A DNA stretch of 64,000 nt from Sergeia podlipaevii (Eukaryota > Euglenozoa > Kinetoplastea > Trypanosomatida > Trypanosomatidae): NCBI GenBank assembly GCA_030849805.1, contig JASANZ010002251.1, positions 1 through 64,000 of the forward strand. Reading direction: 5' to 3'. Positions 62,177 to 64,000 of this stretch are shown here, one piece after another. Position numbers and translations under genes: made by a program. The notes under the pieces were generated by a model. That model was not told the origin of the DNA and did no database searches. It was given only the letters and a program-made list of their open reading frames with translations. How positions within the stretch are numbered: position 1 is the stretch's first letter; every line of letters starts with the position of its first letter.

Positions 62177-62940
62177 CATTTCACGCTCATATCCTGCATT
62201 TGGCTGCTTGGTTTCTTTTACATATGCGCCAATTTGCAAGGGAAAAAGTAATAATAACAAAAAAAATTTAATATGCGTATGTGTGCGTGTGTGTGTGCTT
62301 GCTACCCTTCACTGCTTAATGTCATCATCTTCATGTAGTTCATAGACCATGATCAGCGAGGAAGCACTCTCAATGTACAGTAATGATTGTAGTATAATAG
62401 AAAGGAAACGTTTTGATACAAGATAGCAAACCGCCAACTAATGGAAACCTCCAGTGAAAATACAATCCTACCCTACTTTTCTGTGTGTGTGTGTGGGTAT
62501 GTTATAGAGCAAACATATAACGCTATAGGAACGCAGAAAAGAGAATTATGAAACCGTCAGGCCACGGCACACAATCCTTCAGCGCACCCACACACACACA
62601 CGCACACATACACGTACTTATAATATGTGCCAGACACACTGTTCGCCACAATGGCAAACCACCAGAGAGAAAGAAAGAGAGAGAGAAGTTAGTAAGTAAT
62701 CATTCGAGAGCAACGAATGCTCAACTACATACGTACGCAAGAGTGAAAAAAAACGAACAAAATTGGTGAGCGGAAACAATAAAATGCTGAAAAGACTGTC
62801 GAGTAGAGTGTAGCTAAAACATAGAAAAAAAAATAGAAGAGAAAAAAAGGAGGAAAGGGAGAAGAAGAACTCAAAGAAATGCACGTAAGGAGAAACTACC
62901 GCACAAGAAAATTGATTTCCTTCTCTTTCCTCTCCCACAA

Positions 62941-64000
62941 TTAGTCATACCACCCCGGTACCTCCTCAACAATCGCCGTGCTCGTGGTACTAGGCCGTGT
63001 TATGCCCTGTCCTAGCGTCGGCGCCTCCTCACCCTCCAGTGCGCTTAGGCCGCGGTCCTCTTCGGGGTCGGGGGCCACAGTGGAGAGCTCAGGGTCGCGC
63101 TCCGGCGGTGGGCACGCAAACTCCTCGCTTCCTAGCTCAGAGGGGGAGCAGTTTGGCATGCTGCCGAGCTCGCCAGCCGCCTCAGCGTTCTCCTCGTCAA
63201 TGGCGCGGGCCATGAGGGCCTCACGGTGACGCTCGCGCTCCAACCACAGCGCCTCCGTTGCCTTGCGATCTATGTAGCCACGATATACGCGCTGAATCTC
63301 AGTTGCAGCTAGATTGAGCAGCTCCTCAGCCTCCAGCTCAGCTGTAATACGGTCGTGCATAGCATACCGAAGCGCAAGCAGCTCCAGACGCGCCATGACC
63401 ATCTTGAAGAAACACTGGATCGTGCGCGCTGCTACCTCTACCCGCTCCTGCTCCGCACGCTCGGATGCGTCGCTATCATAGCCGTCCTCCAGGTCCTCTT
63501 CAGCGTCGTGGTCATCGTCAATCTGCTGCTCCTCTTCAATTGTCTTCGCTAATTCCTCCTCGGTCTCTGCCTCTGTCTTCTGGAGCCGCTCCAGCACCTC
63601 ATGCTCGGCAACAATAAGAGAGCGAGTGGTGGGACGCGGCACTTCCTCGGCATCACGCTCCTTCTCGGCATCGCGCTCCTTCTCGGCATCACGCTCCTTC
63701 TCGGCATCCTCCGCCTCAGTCTTCTCTAGAGCGGCAAGATACGCAGACACCGCTTCGCTTCGACGGCAGACTTGAGTCTTAGAGCTAGCACGGCGCATGA
63801 AGTTGGTGATGGCGTAGCTGGCCTCATCCTCATCCGCACGCTTGAGAGAGTCATTCTTGAGTTGCTGGATCTCCTTCTTGGCCTTGATAACCTTCGCAAA
63901 GCCATCAAGAACCTCTTCAGGAGCTGGAGCCTGCCTCTCAGAGTTCACGTTTTCAGCCATCAGCTCATTCTCCTCTGCGAAGACTAGCTCCTCCTGGGAC
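62941..64000 (-). CDS. Acidic coiled-coil protein with IQ motifs, N-terminus beyond window
   Basis: At least 339 residues from an internal ATG at 63960, but the frame stays open to the right edge and reads SQEELVFAEENEL just before it, which is coding-like. The true start may therefore lie outside the window. Two IQ motifs are present: a degenerate TIQCFFKMVMARLELLALR and a good IQRVYRGYIDRK, so calmodulin or an EF-hand light chain is the likely partner. The N-terminal half is an acidic coiled coil with three AEKERD units. The C-terminus is acidic and Pro-rich. IQ proteins of this kind are common in the flagellum and cytoskeleton of these cells, but no specific role can be named. It ends in TAA. 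Confidence 0.75.
   Translation of the reverse strand, partial: SQEELVFAEENELMAENVNSERQAPAPEEVLDGFAKVIKAKKEIQQLKNDSLKRADEDEASYAITNFMRRASSKTQVCRRSEAVSAYLAALEKTEAEDAEKERDAEKERDAEKERDAEEVPRPTTRSLIVAEHEVLERLQKTEAETEEELAKTIEEEQQIDDDHDAEEDLEDGYDSDASERAEQERVEVAARTIQCFFKMVMARLELLALRYAMHDRITAELEAEELLNLAATEIQRVYRGYIDRKATEALWLERERHREALMARAIDEENAEAAGELGSMPNCSPSELGSEEFACPPPERDPELSTVAPDPEEDRGLSALEGEEAPTLGQGITRPSTTSTAIVEEVPGWYD
63652..63710. repeat. 18-bp coding repeat in the IQ protein gene
   Basis: Three nearly identical 18-bp units encode AEKERD repeats; a partial unit follows. The copy number is probably variable. Confidence 0.85.

Larger units (their letters stand above)
61062..62940. other. 1.9 kb gene-free spacer
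   Basis: AT-rich, with (TA)n at 61231-61244, a GTTT repeat at 61542-61562, and a compound repeat at 62131-62176. No gene or structured RNA seen. Confidence 0.65.

Noticed and set aside
1..64000. Stop-codon reassignment as in Blastocrithidia
   Set aside because: Long genes here have no internal stops except at two junctions, and TAG, TAA and TGA all serve as terminators of well-bounded genes.
1..64000. tRNA, rRNA, snRNA genes, CRISPR arrays, transposons
   Set aside because: No B-box-like or ribosomal sequence, no spaced direct repeats, and no transposase or reverse-transcriptase signature was seen on reading; this is not a substitute for a covariance-model search.

Overview
The window comes from a trypanosomatid (kinetoplastid) nuclear chromosome. 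Every supportable protein gene, about 20, lies on the minus strand with no introns and no strand switch, so the 64 kb looks like part of one polycistronic unit transcribed from right to left. The GC-balanced coding blocks are separated by AT-rich spacers full of A-runs on the plus strand, which read as T-rich polypyrimidine tracts in the sense direction, and by (TA)n, (GT)n and (CT)n repeats. AG dinucleotides just after such tracts, 10-80 nt upstream of start codons, look like spliced-leader acceptor sites. The neighbouring CCT1 and glucosamine-6-phosphate deaminase genes match an arrangement I recall from Leishmania chromosome 32. I cannot name the genus.

Layout from high to low coordinate, which is the direction of transcription: an IQ-motif acidic coiled-coil protein open at the right edge (62941-64000); an LRRC71-like leucine-rich-repeat protein; a small L51/S25/CI-B8-type mitochondrial protein; a large helical, probably mitochondrial protein; COG5 of the Golgi tethering complex; a small orphan with a signal-like N-terminus; two reading frames in the same frame (45629-47767 and 43568-45619) separated only by UAG plus three CAG codons, perhaps one TSNAXIP1-like protein of about 1,400 residues; IFT22/RABL5; an orphan with repeated IPYDY motifs; a 5.8 kb gene-free stretch; dynein light intermediate chain; a five-gene tandem family (20251-29421); a divergent chaperonin-like protein that may be BBS6/10/12-type; a CDKL-family kinase; glucosamine-6-phosphate deaminase; CCT1; and a La-related protein open at the left edge.

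The most unusual element is the tandem family. Each copy has an N-terminal globular part that looks to me like a ubiquitin-type beta-grasp fold, then either a Cys-packed hydrophobic segment or an ordinary membrane span, then a tail rich in Asn, Gln, Pro, Gly and Tyr. The tails resemble prion-like sequences. The array shows birth-and-death evolution. The first and last copies share a nearly identical 275 bp tract reaching into the 5' UTR. The second copy has a one-base frameshift that disconnects a conserved C-terminus. The third copy has an in-frame UAG between membrane span and tail, and a UGA in its leader.

Up to seven of the genes (CDKL kinase, BBS-like chaperonin, dynein LIC, IFT22, TSNAXIP1-like, LRRC71-like, IQ protein) have known or plausible flagellar roles. 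In trypanosomatids such neighbours share transcription, not necessarily function. Two independent in-frame UAG codons, each followed by CAR, raise the question of stop-codon readthrough. UAG is also the ordinary terminator of several genes here, so a wholesale code change is unlikely.
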